From Chthoniobacterales bacterium (GTDB lineage: Bacteria > Verrucomicrobiota > Verrucomicrobiia > Chthoniobacterales > UBA10450): 47,922 bases of DNA. Shown here one piece after another: positions 15,680 to 25,203 of this stretch. The notes under the pieces were generated by a model that made no database searches, was not told the origin of the DNA, and saw only the letters and a list, made by a program, of their open reading frames with translations. The DNA lies in the NCBI GenBank assembly GCA_025934755.1, contig JAICWQ010000004.1:1-47922 (forward strand). The letters are read 5' to 3'. The position numbers and the translations under genes were made by a program. Within the stretch, counting starts at the first letter, position 1. Every line of letters begins with the position of its first letter.

Positions 15680-16867
15680 ATGTCGGATGAACCGGCAAAA
15701 ATCATTCTCGGAGATAGCGCAATCTCGGCGATCGAAAGAAAATCGAGCCAGGGATGGCTGTGGCGTCGGAAAAATCGGGAATCGCCGCCGCTGACTCATT
15801 GCGAGAATTGCGGCGCGAAATTAACCGGACAGTACTGCTCGCAATGCGGACAGGCGGCGATCGATTATCGCCGGTCCTTTGGGCATGTCGTCCTCGATGT
15901 GCTGAATGAGTTCTTGAATTGGGACTCGAAATTTTTCGGCACCCTCGGGCTCTTGATCACCAGGCCGTGGCGTCTGACCAATGAATTCGTCAGCGGCAAG
16001 CGGGTGCGTCATGTCCATCCACTCCGCTTGTACCTCCTTGCGAGCGTGGTTTTTTTCTTCGCGGTGAACTACGGAGCGAAAGGATTGCGGTTCGAGCCAG
16101 GCAAGATTTCCAATGAAAAGCGAGCGGAAGTAGCCGCCGCTGTCGCGGACAAGCGGGGCGAGATTCAAAAGGAGCTCGACAAGGAAAATCTTTCGCCCGA
16201 AGACCGCAGAAAAGCCGACGCGGTACTGGATTCTTTGACCAAACCGAATCCCTCCCCGGCAGCGTCGACTTCCCCCGCCGCCAGCGCGTCAGCGGAGGCG
16301 AGTGCGACGGCTTCGGGCAGCCAGTCGAATCCACGGGAGTACGGAGCGGTGGGAGATCGTCCGTTCGTCGTGTTCGATGACAACGAGAAATCGTCGACAC
16401 CGTTCGAGCGTTGGCTGGAAGCGCGGGCCAAGGAGAAGATGGGCGAACATGGAACGAAGATGGGCCTCTTTATCACCACCCTCTTCAGCAACCTGCCCTA
16501 CATGATGCTTTGCTGCATTCCGCTGTTCGCGTTTGTTCTGAAAGTTCTCTACGTCCGGCGCCGTATCTTCTACATCGATCACTTGATTTACGCGCTTCAC
16601 ATCCACTCGTTCTTCTACACTGGCGTCATGTTGATTGTGCTGGCGACCATTGGCCTCAATCGTGTAATCCCAGGAGCGTTCGCGGGTTGGATCATTGCGC
16701 TGCTCTGGGTCACGTTCGCGATTCAGATTTTCCTGTCGATCCGATACGTTTACCGGCAAGGCTGGTTCTTCAGTGTGCTCAAGTTTTTTACCGGCGGCTT
16801 TATTTATCTCATGGTCTTATTCCTGGCCCTCGCCGCAACGTTCTTCATCACCCTTGCAATCCCGTGA
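15680..16867 (+). CDS. DUF3667 domain membrane protein with N-terminal zinc ribbon
   Basis: 395 residues from the ATG at 15680. A four-cysteine zinc ribbon (CENCGAKLTGQYCSQCGQ, about residues 39-56) leads into the DUF3667 region (FLNWDSKFFGTLGLLITRPWRLTNEFVSGKRVRHVHPLRLY). A membrane segment follows, then a charged and Ala/Ser/Pro-rich linker (about 150-240), and four membrane segments in the C-terminal third. Function is unknown. The preceding gene is divergent. Its stop overlaps the GTG of a decayed gene downstream. The Ala/Ser linker is low complexity. Confidence 0.82.
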   Translation: MSDEPAKIILGDSAISAIERKSSQGWLWRRKNRESPPLTHCENCGAKLTGQYCSQCGQAAIDYRRSFGHVVLDVLNEFLNWDSKFFGTLGLLITRPWRLTNEFVSGKRVRHVHPLRLYLLASVVFFFAVNYGAKGLRFEPGKISNEKRAEVAAAVADKRGEIQKELDKENLSPEDRRKADAVLDSLTKPNPSPAASTSPAASASAEASATASGSQSNPREYGAVGDRPFVVFDDNEKSSTPFERWLEARAKEKMGEHGTKMGLFITTLFSNLPYMMLCCIPLFAFVLKVLYVRRRIFYIDHLIYALHIHSFFYTGVMLIVLATIGLNRVIPGAFAGWIIALLWVTFAIQIFLSIRYVYRQGWFFSVLKFFTGGFIYLMVLFLALAATFFITLAIP

Positions 16868-17233
16868 ATCGAAAAAGCCCTTTCTCAACCGTATTGGCAT
16901 TTTCGGCGCGACCATCGCGTTCGCCGCATCGCCGCGGCGAATCGCCTACGAAGACAAGGAGAATATTTTCGTTGCCGGCCTCGATGGCACTCACCCCAAG
17001 AAAGTCGCTTGTGGAGCGCTTCCCGATATTTCTCCGGAGGGCAACTGGGTAGCATTCAACACCGAAGACGATGCCAAAAGCCGTCCCGGTCCGGAATGTC
17101 ACATCGCAATTACAGATGTCGCGCCCGGAAGGAAAACGAAAAGGAGCCGTCGATTTACCGAAGGTCGATCGACGGCAAGAATCCGAAGCTGATCGTTAAA
17201 TACGCGCGGACGCCGAGCGCGAGCGCTCCTTAA
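16864..17233 (+). pseudogene. Decayed exported beta-propeller (PD40/TolB-like) gene
   Basis: A GTG at 16864 opens a signal-peptide-like start (MNRKSPFSTVLAFSA). The frame must then shift to continue as RIAYEDKENIFVAGLDG...ALPDISPEGNWVAFNTEDD, which has the repeated 'DG - PDISPEG - VAFNT' rhythm of PD40/TolB propeller blades. A second shift near 17110-17140 leads to IYRRSIDGKNPKLIVKY and a stop at 17231-17233. Only about one and a half blades survive out of the usual six or so. Tail to tail with alaS, overlapping by a few bases. The family call is moderate; the decay is clear. Confidence 0.7.
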
Positions 17234-20106
17234 GAACTCATCCCCGCCACCAACAGCTGATGCGCTTCGATCAGAGCGCTGTCGATTTTGGTCACGTCAC
17301 TGCCTGCCCCTTGCGCGTTCTCCGGTCGCCCGCCACCTTTGCCACCAACGATCGGTGCGATCTGCTGAATTAATTTGTTCGCTTGAATCTTGGATGTGAG
17401 TTCTTTCGGAATCGATGCAATCAACCCGACGCGGCCATTTGCCTCCCCAGCGAGGAAAACTGGTCCGCTGAATTTTTGCTTCAGGCCGTCGGCGATTGCC
17501 TGCAAAAGCTTCCCATCCGCGTCTGGAACTTTCGCGACGCAAACTCCCTGACCAGTTTTCGAAGACACGAGATCGTTCGCAATCTTCGCCGCTCGACTTT
17601 GTAGCTCCGCTTCAGACGCCTTTGCGTTTTTCTTTTCCCAATCATGAACGTCGGCATCGAGCTTTTCCAGATACGCGGCGCGCGCGTCCATCTGTTCCAG
17701 CATTTTGTTTGTTTGGGCTGTGTCCGTGAAAACCGGCAGCGGCTCCACGTCCGGTTTCTTGCGCATTAACATTTCGAATTTTTCTTGCTGACGCTGCGCT
17801 TCCTCCTTCGCCCAGTTTCGCGCCGCGTCGCCTGTGACCGCTTCAATGCGCCGTGTGCCTGCGGCAATCGCCTCCTCTTTCACTATCCGAAACGCCCCGA
17901 TTTCGCTCGTGGACCGCACGTGGGTGCCGCCACACAATTCCATGGAATAACCATTTAGCTTCGTTGGTTCGCCCCCGATTTGAACAACCCGGACAAGGTC
18001 GCCGTATTTTTCCCCGAAGAATTGCTGGATCTCTTTCCGCTGCTTGGCATCGGCATAAGGAATTTCCGTCCACGAAACCGCAGCGTTCTCGGCGATCTTC
18101 TCATTGACCAGCTTTTCCACGTCGTGTTTTTGGTGCGAAGTCAGGGGCGCGCTTGAAAAATCGAAGGTCAACTTATCCGGCCCGACATAACTGCCCTTCT
18201 GAGTGGCATCGTTGCTGACAATTTGATGGAGCGCCCAGTGCAATAAATGGGTCACAGTGTGATGGCCCTGAACAAGTTTCCTTCGATCCGAATCGATTGC
18301 GATGCGAACGGCTTCGCCCGGTTCCGGCGCGCGTCCCGCAATTACGCGAGCGCGGTGAATGAATACATTGCCCCGTTTTTGAGTGTCGACGACCTGCACC
18401 TGTCCGACTTCGGTCCGGTCGTGTCCCGGAACATGCAATAGCGCGCGGTCACCGACCTGACCGCCGCTCTCCGCGTAGGAGGGTGTTTGATTCAGAACAA
18501 TGTTGAGCTCATCCGGCTTCTTACCGGGCAAGACTGTTTCCACGACGGCCTCTGTTTCCAAAAAATCGTAACCAAGAAATTTTGTCGGCCCTGCGGCGAT
18601 CTCTCCTTCAACCGCGATCGTCTCTTTTTTTTGAGCTTTGCGCGCGCGCGCGCGCTGCTCATCCATTAATTTCTCAAAACCTACAACATCGACACTTAAG
18701 CCACGCTCGCGCGCCATTAACTCTGTGAGATCGAATGGGAAGCCATATGTATCGTACAGCTTAAATGCGATCGTTCCGGAGACCTCGCGCGCATGGCCTG
18801 CTTTGCCCATCTCTTCATTAAACTGCATCGCGGACTCAAACATTCGGATTCCCTCGTCGAGCGTTTTGTTAAACGACTCCTCTTCGCGTTTGATCGTTTC
18901 GGTGATGTGCTTTTGCTTTTCTCGGACTTCCGGAAAGACGTCGCCGATACTTTTGCCAACGATATCGACCAGCTTAAAGAAGAACGGCTCGTGAAATCCT
19001 AACGAGCGGCCATAGCGGACCGCGCGGCGCAAAATGCGGCGAAGCACGTAGCCACGTCCTTCATTCGACGGAATAATTCCGTCGGCAATCGCAAAACTGA
19101 GAGCGCGAATGTGATCGGCAACGACGCGGAATGCGATGTCGATCTTTTCCTGCTCAGGGTTACTCGTAGGGCTCCCGCTGCCGGCTCCTTCGTCAGGCAA
19201 GCGATGCGCTTGCCCTACCATCGGCAGCGTGCTGGCATATTTCTTCCCGCTCAGTTTTTCGATCTCATCGAAGATCGGGCGAAACACGTCGGTCTCGTAA
19301 TTCGAAACCGTGCCGGAAAAGTCGGTGAGATTTTTCGTGCCTTGGATGATTGCAGTCGCGCGTTCGAAGCCCATTCCGGTATCGACATGCCGTTGCGGCA
19401 ACGGCGCGAAGGTTCCGTCGGGGTTGGCGTTGAACTGAATGAAGACCAAGTTCCAAATCTCGATACAACGCGGATCGCTCTGGTTAACAAGCGAGCCGCG
19501 GGTGTCGCCGTCGGGCGTGAGATCGACATGCAGCTCCGAGCACGGACCGCATGGCCCAGTGTCGCCCATCATCCAGAAATTGTCGGTTTTTCCAAAACCC
19601 AAGACGTGAATCTTGGGATCGAGATCGGCGTCTCGAAATAATCGCGCCCAGTGATCGTGCGCTTCGTGATCGAACTCGCTCGGCTCTCCTGACCCGGGTT
19701 TGTAAACGGTCGCGTAAAGCCGTTGCGCGGGAAATTTCCAACGCTCGACCACCAGTTCCCACGCCCACTCGATTGCTTCCTTCTTAAAGTAATCGCCGAA
19801 ACTCCAGTTGCCGAGCATCTCGAAAAACGTGTGGTGATAGGTATCGAGCCCGACGTCGTCGAGATCGTTGTGTTTGCCCCCGGCCCGAATGCATTTCTGG
19901 GTATCGGTCACGCGTGGGGGTTTCCATTGGGGTTTTTGTTGTCCCAAAAAAATCGGCACGAACTGGTTCATGCCCGCGTTGGTGAAAAGCAGGTTCGGCG
20001 CGTCGGGCAAAAGAGAAGACGACGGCACGATGGTGTGCTTCTTCTCGCGGAAGAAATCGAGAAACGATTGGCGAACCTGGGCCGAGGTCATGGCTGTTCT
20101 AGACAC
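17230..20106 (-). CDS. alaS: Alanyl-tRNA synthetase
   Basis: Charges tRNA-Ala and edits mischarged Ser/Gly. 958 residues, longer than the usual 870-880. The catalytic domain begins SFLDFFREKKHTIVPSSSL with RVTDTQKCIRAGGKHNDLDDVG; the editing domain has zinc ligands H616/H620 (HTVTH) and C725/H729 (CGGTH). The C-terminal DHHA1 domain ends GGKGGGRPENAQGAG. Start is M1 or M6. Residues about 295-313 (VGQAHRLPDEGAGSGSP) are an extra stretch encoded by a palindromic element (19166-19218), just before IAFRVVADHIR. A run of GC dinucleotides (about 18640-18655) codes for RARA near residue 485. TPR and recA genes lie upstream on the same strand. Confidence 0.97.
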   Translation of the reverse strand: MSRTAMTSAQVRQSFLDFFREKKHTIVPSSSLLPDAPNLLFTNAGMNQFVPIFLGQQKPQWKPPRVTDTQKCIRAGGKHNDLDDVGLDTYHHTFFEMLGNWSFGDYFKKEAIEWAWELVVERWKFPAQRLYATVYKPGSGEPSEFDHEAHDHWARLFRDADLDPKIHVLGFGKTDNFWMMGDTGPCGPCSELHVDLTPDGDTRGSLVNQSDPRCIEIWNLVFIQFNANPDGTFAPLPQRHVDTGMGFERATAIIQGTKNLTDFSGTVSNYETDVFRPIFDEIEKLSGKKYASTLPMVGQAHRLPDEGAGSGSPTSNPEQEKIDIAFRVVADHIRALSFAIADGIIPSNEGRGYVLRRILRRAVRYGRSLGFHEPFFFKLVDIVGKSIGDVFPEVREKQKHITETIKREEESFNKTLDEGIRMFESAMQFNEEMGKAGHAREVSGTIAFKLYDTYGFPFDLTELMARERGLSVDVVGFEKLMDEQRARARKAQKKETIAVEGEIAAGPTKFLGYDFLETEAVVETVLPGKKPDELNIVLNQTPSYAESGGQVGDRALLHVPGHDRTEVGQVQVVDTQKRGNVFIHRARVIAGRAPEPGEAVRIAIDSDRRKLVQGHHTVTHLLHWALHQIVSNDATQKGSYVGPDKLTFDFSSAPLTSHQKHDVEKLVNEKIAENAAVSWTEIPYADAKQRKEIQQFFGEKYGDLVRVVQIGGEPTKLNGYSMELCGGTHVRSTSEIGAFRIVKEEAIAAGTRRIEAVTGDAARNWAKEEAQRQQEKFEMLMRKKPDVEPLPVFTDTAQTNKMLEQMDARAAYLEKLDADVHDWEKKNAKASEAELQSRAAKIANDLVSSKTGQGVCVAKVPDADGKLLQAIADGLKQKFSGPVFLAGEANGRVGLIASIPKELTSKIQANKLIQQIAPIVGGKGGGRPENAQGAGSDVTKIDSALIEAHQLLVAGMSS
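19166..19218. repeat. Palindromic mini-element inserted in frame in alaS
   Basis: Terminal inverted repeat GTAGGGC (19166-19172) / GCCCTAC (19212-19218) with an internal perfect hairpin GGCAAGCG/CGCTTGCC (19196-19203/19207-19214). It is translated as roughly VGQAHRLPDEGAGSGSPT within AlaRS. It shares its ends with the intergenic element 10460-10515. I recall the GQAHRLPD peptide as a recurrent insert in verrucomicrobial proteins. Confidence 0.85.
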
Positions 20107-20181
20107 TAATTAGCACGAATAAACACGAATTCGGGAAACCTGAAACCGTTACCCTTGATTGCGCCGGTTCGTAACTAGCGA

Positions 20182-21810
20182 TCAGCGCGCGGAAACCTTC
20201 GCCGTATCGGCAACTTTCCAGGCCGCGCGAAACTGTCGATCGATCTGATCGGCTTCGTATGGCCGATTTTGGGCCTTCAACGCGTCCCGCAGGCCGGACA
20301 AGGCACGCCCATCCCGTGGATCCCGCGCGAGATCTTCGCGAAAAACTTTCTCCGCCTCGGCAGCCTGATTGTTCGCGAGCAAAAGCTTTCCGAGCATGGG
20401 GCGAACCGGCGGATACCAGGCCGGTGGTTCACTATAGTTGAGAGCGTCCTCCGCCGCAGCGGCTTGTTTCAGAGATTCAACGGCCGCAGCGTTGTCGCCA
20501 CGGCTCCGCGCGATCGAACCGGCCAGGATATTCTCGTGGATCTTGAACACCGACGAAACCTTGTTGAGTGGATCGAACATCTGGTCAGGCGGAATCTTGG
20601 CGACGAGATCCTGGAACTGTTTTTGTTCCGTTTCGGCTTCCGTGGTTTTGCCTGTATTGGCAAAGGCGATCCCGCGGAACGAATGCCAGAGCGCGTTTGT
20701 CGTAACGAAGGACGGGGCCGGTGCCCGGAACTTCAGCAGGTCATCCCAACGTTCGAAAGCGAACAGCACGATCATCGGTGTCGGCAGAAATCCTTCGAGA
20801 TCGGGCATTGCCTTCACACCGGGGGCGACGTTCGCGACCAACTTTGCCGCGGCATCCCGCGCTTCAGCGAAATTTCCGTCCATGCATGCAGCAAACGCCA
20901 GGAAATGCATGTTGTGGCTGTAGTACATTAGTCGATAAACCCCTTGCTCCTGGGTTGCCGCCAGGAATTTTTTGTCGGCGGCGACCGCCAGCTCATTGCA
21001 ATGCGCCGAGGCCGGATGATCGCCCACGCGCGAGTAGATGTGCGCGGGCATGTGAACGAGGTGACCGGCGGCCGGCGCGAGCTTTTCCAGCCGTTGGGCG
21101 CTCGCGAGCGCTCGCTCCGGGTGCGTCGAAGCTTCAACCGCGTGGATGTAATAATGGTTTGCCCCGAGATGGTTCGGGTCGCGTTTCAGAACTGATTCGA
21201 GCACGGAAACGATTTCGTCGGTTCCTTCAGCTGCTTTGCCGTCGGCACTCCAAAGCTTCCACGGATTTAAATTCATCATGCTCTCGGCGAAAAGAGTCGC
21301 GGCGTCGAGATCGTCCGGATAACGCGCGGACAATTTACGCATCGCGTGGCTGTAAGCGCGGTCCAGCGCATGCAGATCCACGTTTGGATCGCGGGAATAG
21401 CGGACCACGAGCGCGTCGATATACGCGCGCTCGGGCTCGGACGCATTCTCTTTCAGTGCGACGGCTCGCTGGACGGCATCATAACCGGCATGCTCCCGGT
21501 CGGGATCAACCGGCAGATTATAATTTGGTCCGAGGGTCAAGGCGACGCCCCATTGGGCCATGGCAAGTTTGGAATCCAACTCCGCGGCGCGCACAAAAGA
21601 ACGGCGGGCTTCGTCGTGATTGAACCCGTAGACGAGTTTCAATCCTTGATCGAAAAACTCCTGCGCTTCCTTGTTCTTTGTCGAAACCGGGTGATGGACA
21701 TCGCCGAGACCGGGGATCAATCGAACCGGCGCTTCCTGATTCGGGGTGGCGGCATTCGCGGAGACGAGACTAAAAAAGAGAACGAGCAGAGGGACAAATC
21801 GATCGACCAT
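20182..21810 (-). CDS. Exported tetratricopeptide-repeat protein
   Basis: 542 residues with a signal peptide (FVPLLVLFFSLVSANAA). TPR-like helical pairs run through it: AQEFFDQGLKLVYGFNHDEARRSFVRAAELDSKLAMAQWGVAL, VLKRDPNHLGANHYYIHAVEAS, and a C-terminal GKLLLANNQAAEAEKVFREDLARDPRDGRALSGL. Between them is HLVHMPAHIYSRVGDHPAS, a conserved feature of a widespread uncharacterised TPR family. Probably a periplasmic scaffold; no partner is evident. It sits between recA and alaS on the same strand, 17 bp after the recA stop. Confidence 0.85.
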   Translation of the reverse strand: MVDRFVPLLVLFFSLVSANAATPNQEAPVRLIPGLGDVHHPVSTKNKEAQEFFDQGLKLVYGFNHDEARRSFVRAAELDSKLAMAQWGVALTLGPNYNLPVDPDREHAGYDAVQRAVALKENASEPERAYIDALVVRYSRDPNVDLHALDRAYSHAMRKLSARYPDDLDAATLFAESMMNLNPWKLWSADGKAAEGTDEIVSVLESVLKRDPNHLGANHYYIHAVEASTHPERALASAQRLEKLAPAAGHLVHMPAHIYSRVGDHPASAHCNELAVAADKKFLAATQEQGVYRLMYYSHNMHFLAFAACMDGNFAEARDAAAKLVANVAPGVKAMPDLEGFLPTPMIVLFAFERWDDLLKFRAPAPSFVTTNALWHSFRGIAFANTGKTTEAETEQKQFQDLVAKIPPDQMFDPLNKVSSVFKIHENILAGSIARSRGDNAAAVESLKQAAAAEDALNYSEPPAWYPPVRPMLGKLLLANNQAAEAEKVFREDLARDPRDGRALSGLRDALKAQNRPYEADQIDRQFRAAWKVADTAKVSAR

Positions 21811-21827
21811 GTTGGTCTTAGAAGTGT

Positions 21828-22865
21828 TTAATCCTTCTCCTCGTTCAATTTAGCTTTCACCGCGGCTTCAATTTCCGAATAAAGCTTCGGGTCATCCTTC
21901 AACACTTCCTTGGCGGCATCACGGCCCTGGGCCAGCTGCGAACCCTTGTAGTTCAGCCATGAGCCTCGCTTTTCGATTATCTGCTTTTCCAGGGCCAGAT
22001 CGAGCAACGATCCAGTGGTAGAAATTCCCTCGTTGTACATGATGTCGAACTCGGCCTCGGTGAAAGGCGGCGCCACTTTGTTCTTCACCACTTTCACCCT
22101 CGTGCGATTGCCGGTCACACTGCCATCGGTCTGCTTGATCGCGCCGATGCGGCGGATGTCGATCCTGACGCTGGAATAGAACTTCAATGCTTTGCCACCC
22201 GGCGTGGTCTCGGGATTGCCGAACATCACCCCGATTTTTTCACGAATCTGGTTGGTAAAAATGCAGCAGGTTCGAGCCTTCGCGATCAACGAGGTGAGTT
22301 TCCTCAAGGCGGCGCTCATCAGACGCGCTTGCGCGCCAACCGTGGTATCGCCGATCTCGCCTTCCAACTCTGCGCGGGTAACGAGAGCGGCGACCGAATC
22401 GACGACGATAACATCCAGGGAATTGGAGCGAATCAGCGTCTCGCAAATTCGAAGCGCCTCTTCGCCCGAGCTCGGTTGAGAAACCAGGAGATCATCCAGG
22501 TTTACGCCAAGTCTCTTGGCATATTGCGGATCGAGCGCGTGTTCAACGTCAATAAACGCGGCCAGGCCGCCCCGTTTTTGCGCCTGGGCGATAACGGTAA
22601 GGGTCAGAGTAGTTTTGCCGGACGATTCGGGGCCGTAGACTTCCACGACCCGGCCGCGGGGGAATCCGCCGACCCCAAGGGCGCGGTCGATAAGAATGTT
22701 GCCGGTCGGGATAACATCGATGTCGACGATCTTTTCGCCGCCGAGCCGCATAATTGCGCCTTCGCCATAGTCTTTTGCGATCTGCTGGATAGCGAGATCG
22801 AGGTTTTTGTTTCGGGCTGCGGTAACCTTGTCGGCACCGGATTTCTCTTCAGTTTTGGTGGCCAT
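21828..22865 (-). CDS. recA: RecA recombinase
   Basis: 345 residues, normal length. Forms the ATP-dependent strand-exchange filament and triggers LexA self-cleavage. Walker A is GPESSGKT at 78-85; [10 protein letters not shown] is Walker B; loop 1 region [25 protein letters not shown] and loop 2 [28 protein letters not shown] are intact. The C-terminus is short and acidic (KLNEEKD). I saw no clear SOS-box palindrome in the short upstream gap. Confidence 0.99.
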   Translation of the reverse strand: MATKTEEKSGADKVTAARNKNLDLAIQQIAKDYGEGAIMRLGGEKIVDIDVIPTGNILIDRALGVGGFPRGRVVEVYGPESSGKTTLTLTVIAQAQKRGGLAAFIDVEHALDPQYAKRLGVNLDDLLVSQPSSGEEALRICETLIRSNSLDVIVVDSVAALVTRAELEGEIGDTTVGAQARLMSAALRKLTSLIAKARTCCIFTNQIREKIGVMFGNPETTPGGKALKFYSSVRIDIRRIGAIKQTDGSVTGNRTRVKVVKNKVAPPFTEAEFDIMYNEGISTTGSLLDLALEKQIIEKRGSWLNYKGSQLAQGRDAAKEVLKDDPKLYSEIEAAVKAKLNEEKD

Positions 22866-22927
22866 ATTGTTTGGGGGTGTTGTGCCTCTAAGTAAGTCAG
22901 ACCATAGAGATTCGCCAAGCAGAAACT

Positions 22928-22963
22928 AAAAAAAGGCCGCGAAGCCTTTTAGCTCCGCGGCCC
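22928..22963 (-). terminator. Rho-independent terminator after hsp20
   Basis: On the minus strand GGCCGCG (22962-22956) pairs with CGCGGCC (22941-22935) and is followed by a run of seven T. It lies about 25 bp past the hsp20 stop and in front of recA. Confidence 0.9.
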
Positions 22964-22985
22964 TTCGTCAAAACGACAACGATCG

Positions 22986-23342
22986 TCAGGAGACGGCAAT
23001 TCGTCGCGGTTTAACGTGCTCTGCCTTCGGCAAGGTCACAGTCAGGAGACCCTCCTCGATGCGCGCGTTGATCTTGTTCCCATCAATCGAGGGATCGATC
23101 TCGAAGGTGCGCCGGAAATTCTCGCGACGAGATTCGTGATGGATCAATCTGCCATCGATCGTGGGCAGCGAACGCCGGCCGGTAATCGTCAACTCGGTGC
23201 CTTCGGTCGAAATTTCCAGGCCCTCTTTATTCACGCCTGGCATCTCAACTTCCAGGATGTAGCCGTCCGCGTCTTCCAAAACGCTGGCGGCTGGAGCGAC
23301 AAACTGTTCGGTTTGCGCCGTTTCACGGACAGTAGTGTTCAT
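22986..23342 (-). CDS. Small heat-shock protein Hsp20 (second copy)
   Basis: 118 residues. An alpha-crystallin domain fills most of it: VLEDADGYILEVEMPGVNKEGLEISTEGTELTITGRR, FRRTFEIDPSIDGNKINARIEEGLLTVTLPKAE, with the short C-terminal tail KPRRIAV carrying the I-x-V oligomer anchor. Acts as an ATP-independent holdase. An AAAGGG site lies about 9 nt before the ATG. It follows the other hsp20 by 42 bp on the same strand and ends in a strong terminator, so the two form one operon. It lacks the longer N-terminal arm of its neighbour. Confidence 0.95.
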   Translation of the reverse strand: MNTTVRETAQTEQFVAPAASVLEDADGYILEVEMPGVNKEGLEISTEGTELTITGRRSLPTIDGRLIHHESRRENFRRTFEIDPSIDGNKINARIEEGLLTVTLPKAEHVKPRRIAVS

Positions 23343-23384
23343 AATAATTCCCTTTCAGTTAATGATTCATCGTGTGCTTTCGGA

Positions 23385-23843
23385 TTATCCGACGTTGATT
23401 CGCTTCGGCTTTGCTTCTTCTGCTTTCGGCAACGTCACAGTCAAGATTCCGTTGCGGTATGTCGCGGTAACTTTATTGGCGTCGACCCGCACCGGCAGGC
23501 CGATGCTCCGACGGAAACTTCCCACGTAGCGCTCGGTGCGTTCCGCGGCTTCGCCATTGCGGGAAGAACTTTTCCGCTCTCCACTGATGGTCAAAGTACC
23601 GTCGTGCAGCGAGATCCCGATGTCTTCCTTGCGCATTCCGGGAAGCTCAAGGACGGCAATCACGCTGTCATTGTTCTGATAGAGATCGAGCGCGGGCGAC
23701 CAGCCGCCGAAAAGGTCCTGGCGATGAGAGTTCGTCAGGAACGGCAGATCGAAGAGCGAATTAAGCTCTTCACGCAGGTTGCTCCAGCGATCGAAGGCCG
23801 GCCACGCCGAAAGTTCGGGGGCCTGATAACGGATTAGGTTCAT
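23385..23843 (-). CDS. Small heat-shock protein Hsp20 (first copy)
   Basis: 152 residues. The N-terminal arm (FDRWSNLREELNSLFDLPF) is followed by the alpha-crystallin domain (ALDLYQNNDSVIAVLELPGMRKEDIGISLHDGTLTISGERK; RNGILTVTLPKAEEAKPKRINV). Holdase chaperone partner of the downstream hsp20. A good AAAGGAG ribosome site sits 10 nt before the ATG. I looked for a CIRCE element in the 265-bp gap to ribD and found none, so heat control, if any, must use another signal. Confidence 0.95.
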   Translation of the reverse strand: MNLIRYQAPELSAWPAFDRWSNLREELNSLFDLPFLTNSHRQDLFGGWSPALDLYQNNDSVIAVLELPGMRKEDIGISLHDGTLTISGERKSSSRNGEAAERTERYVGSFRRSIGLPVRVDANKVTATYRNGILTVTLPKAEEAKPKRINVG

Positions 23844-24108
23844 AGGTTATTTTGCTCCTTTGTGTCGGTTAAAAATTAACTGCCCTATAGCTCGCGGTGT
23901 ACCGAAAGTTGGCCAGCCCGCACCGGATTTATAAGTGGCTGAGGAAAAAATAATTACGTTATTGGATAGCTAGTCCTCGTGACCAGCCGGCGTGACGACG
24001 TGTCACACCCGATTGCGCCGCACGAAAAATGACTATGACAAATTCGCACAACTACCCGCACCCACAGTTTGCGCGAACCGCTTGCTACCGAATATTGATC
24101 CTTCCGAC

Positions 24109-25143
24109 ATGAATAAGGACGAGCAATTCATGAGTGAGGCATTGCGCGAGGCCAAAAAATCGATCGGCCAAACCAGTCCCAATCCCGCAGTGGGCGCGGT
24201 CCTCGTTTTGCGGAACCGGATTGTCGCCCGAGGACACCATCGGCGGGCAGGCCTGCCACATGCGGAGATCGAATGCCTGCAGCGTTTCAATCGGGCCGTG
24301 CCAAAAGGCGCAGTCTTGTATGTTACGCTCGAACCTTGTTCGTCGGTTGGTCGCACCGGCGCGTGCACTGAGGCAATCATTCGATCAGGGATAAAGTCTG
24401 TCGTGATCGGCACAGCCGACCCAAATCCTCGACATCGCGGCCGGGGCCTGGAAATTTTGCGGAACGCTGGAATCGAAGTCCGCAGTGGCGTGCTCGCGGA
24501 AAGGTGTGCGGCTCTAAACGAGGCGTTCAACAAGTGGATAGCTACCGGGATCCCATTCGTGATTGCAAAATGTGGAATGAGCCTGGATGGGCGCCTGACT
24601 CTGCCGGCAGACGAGGGTCGATGGATCACCAGCGCCGCGGCGCGACGCGATGCTCAAACATTACGCGCACAAAGCGACGCCATACTGATCGGCGCTGAAA
24701 CGCTCAGGGTCGACAATCCCCGGTTGACGGTTCGCAACGCCGGCGCTTCCCGCCAGCCCATTCGCGTGGTAATGACACGCTCGGGAAAACTTCCACCCCG
24801 TTCTCGCATTTTCACCGATCGCAACGCGAAGCGAACGTTGGTTTATCGCAATGAACCACTGGCCGCGGTTTTGGCCGATCTTGGCAAGAAAGATGTGGTG
24901 AGCGTGACAATCGAAGGCGGCGGCGATGTGCTTGGCCATGCTTTGGACCAACGTTTGATCGACAAAGTCCAAATTTACATTGCGCCAATTTTCACCGGCG
25001 GCGGCGTAACTGCGTTTTCCGGCAAAGGCTCGCGGTCGACATTGGAGAGCGCGCGTCTGGATCGGATCCAGTTTGAAAAAATCGGGCCCGATCTTTGCCT
25101 GAGCGGCTACCCGAAATATCCGGCGAGCGCGCTTGGCGAATAA
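24109..25143 (+). CDS. ribD: Bifunctional riboflavin biosynthesis deaminase/reductase RibD
   Basis: 344 residues. The N-terminal deaminase has the zinc site H51-A-E53 with C77 and C86 (LEPCSSVGRTGAC). The C-terminal reductase has FVIAKCGMSLDGRL, WITS, RAQSDAILIGAETLRVDNPRLTVR and VTIEGGGDVLGHAL. It carries out steps 2 and 3 of riboflavin synthesis from the GTP-cyclohydrolase product. The start MNKDEQFM at 24109 matches the family; the longer open frame to 23992 does not. No other rib gene is adjacent, and I could not find an FMN riboswitch upstream. Confidence 0.95.
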   Translation: MNKDEQFMSEALREAKKSIGQTSPNPAVGAVLVLRNRIVARGHHRRAGLPHAEIECLQRFNRAVPKGAVLYVTLEPCSSVGRTGACTEAIIRSGIKSVVIGTADPNPRHRGRGLEILRNAGIEVRSGVLAERCAALNEAFNKWIATGIPFVIAKCGMSLDGRLTLPADEGRWITSAAARRDAQTLRAQSDAILIGAETLRVDNPRLTVRNAGASRQPIRVVMTRSGKLPPRSRIFTDRNAKRTLVYRNEPLAAVLADLGKKDVVSVTIEGGGDVLGHALDQRLIDKVQIYIAPIFTGGGVTAFSGKGSRSTLESARLDRIQFEKIGPDLCLSGYPKYPASALGE

Positions 25144-25203
25144 TCCGAGAAACTTTTTCACCCATGGGCAGTTTAATTATTAAACAGCGGAGGTGAACGA
25201 ATA

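Noticed and set aside
23844-24108. CIRCE heat-shock operator or FMN riboswitch in the hsp20-ribD gap
   Set aside because: No TTAGCACTC/GAGTGCTAA inverted repeat and no FMN aptamer blocks were found in these 265 bp.
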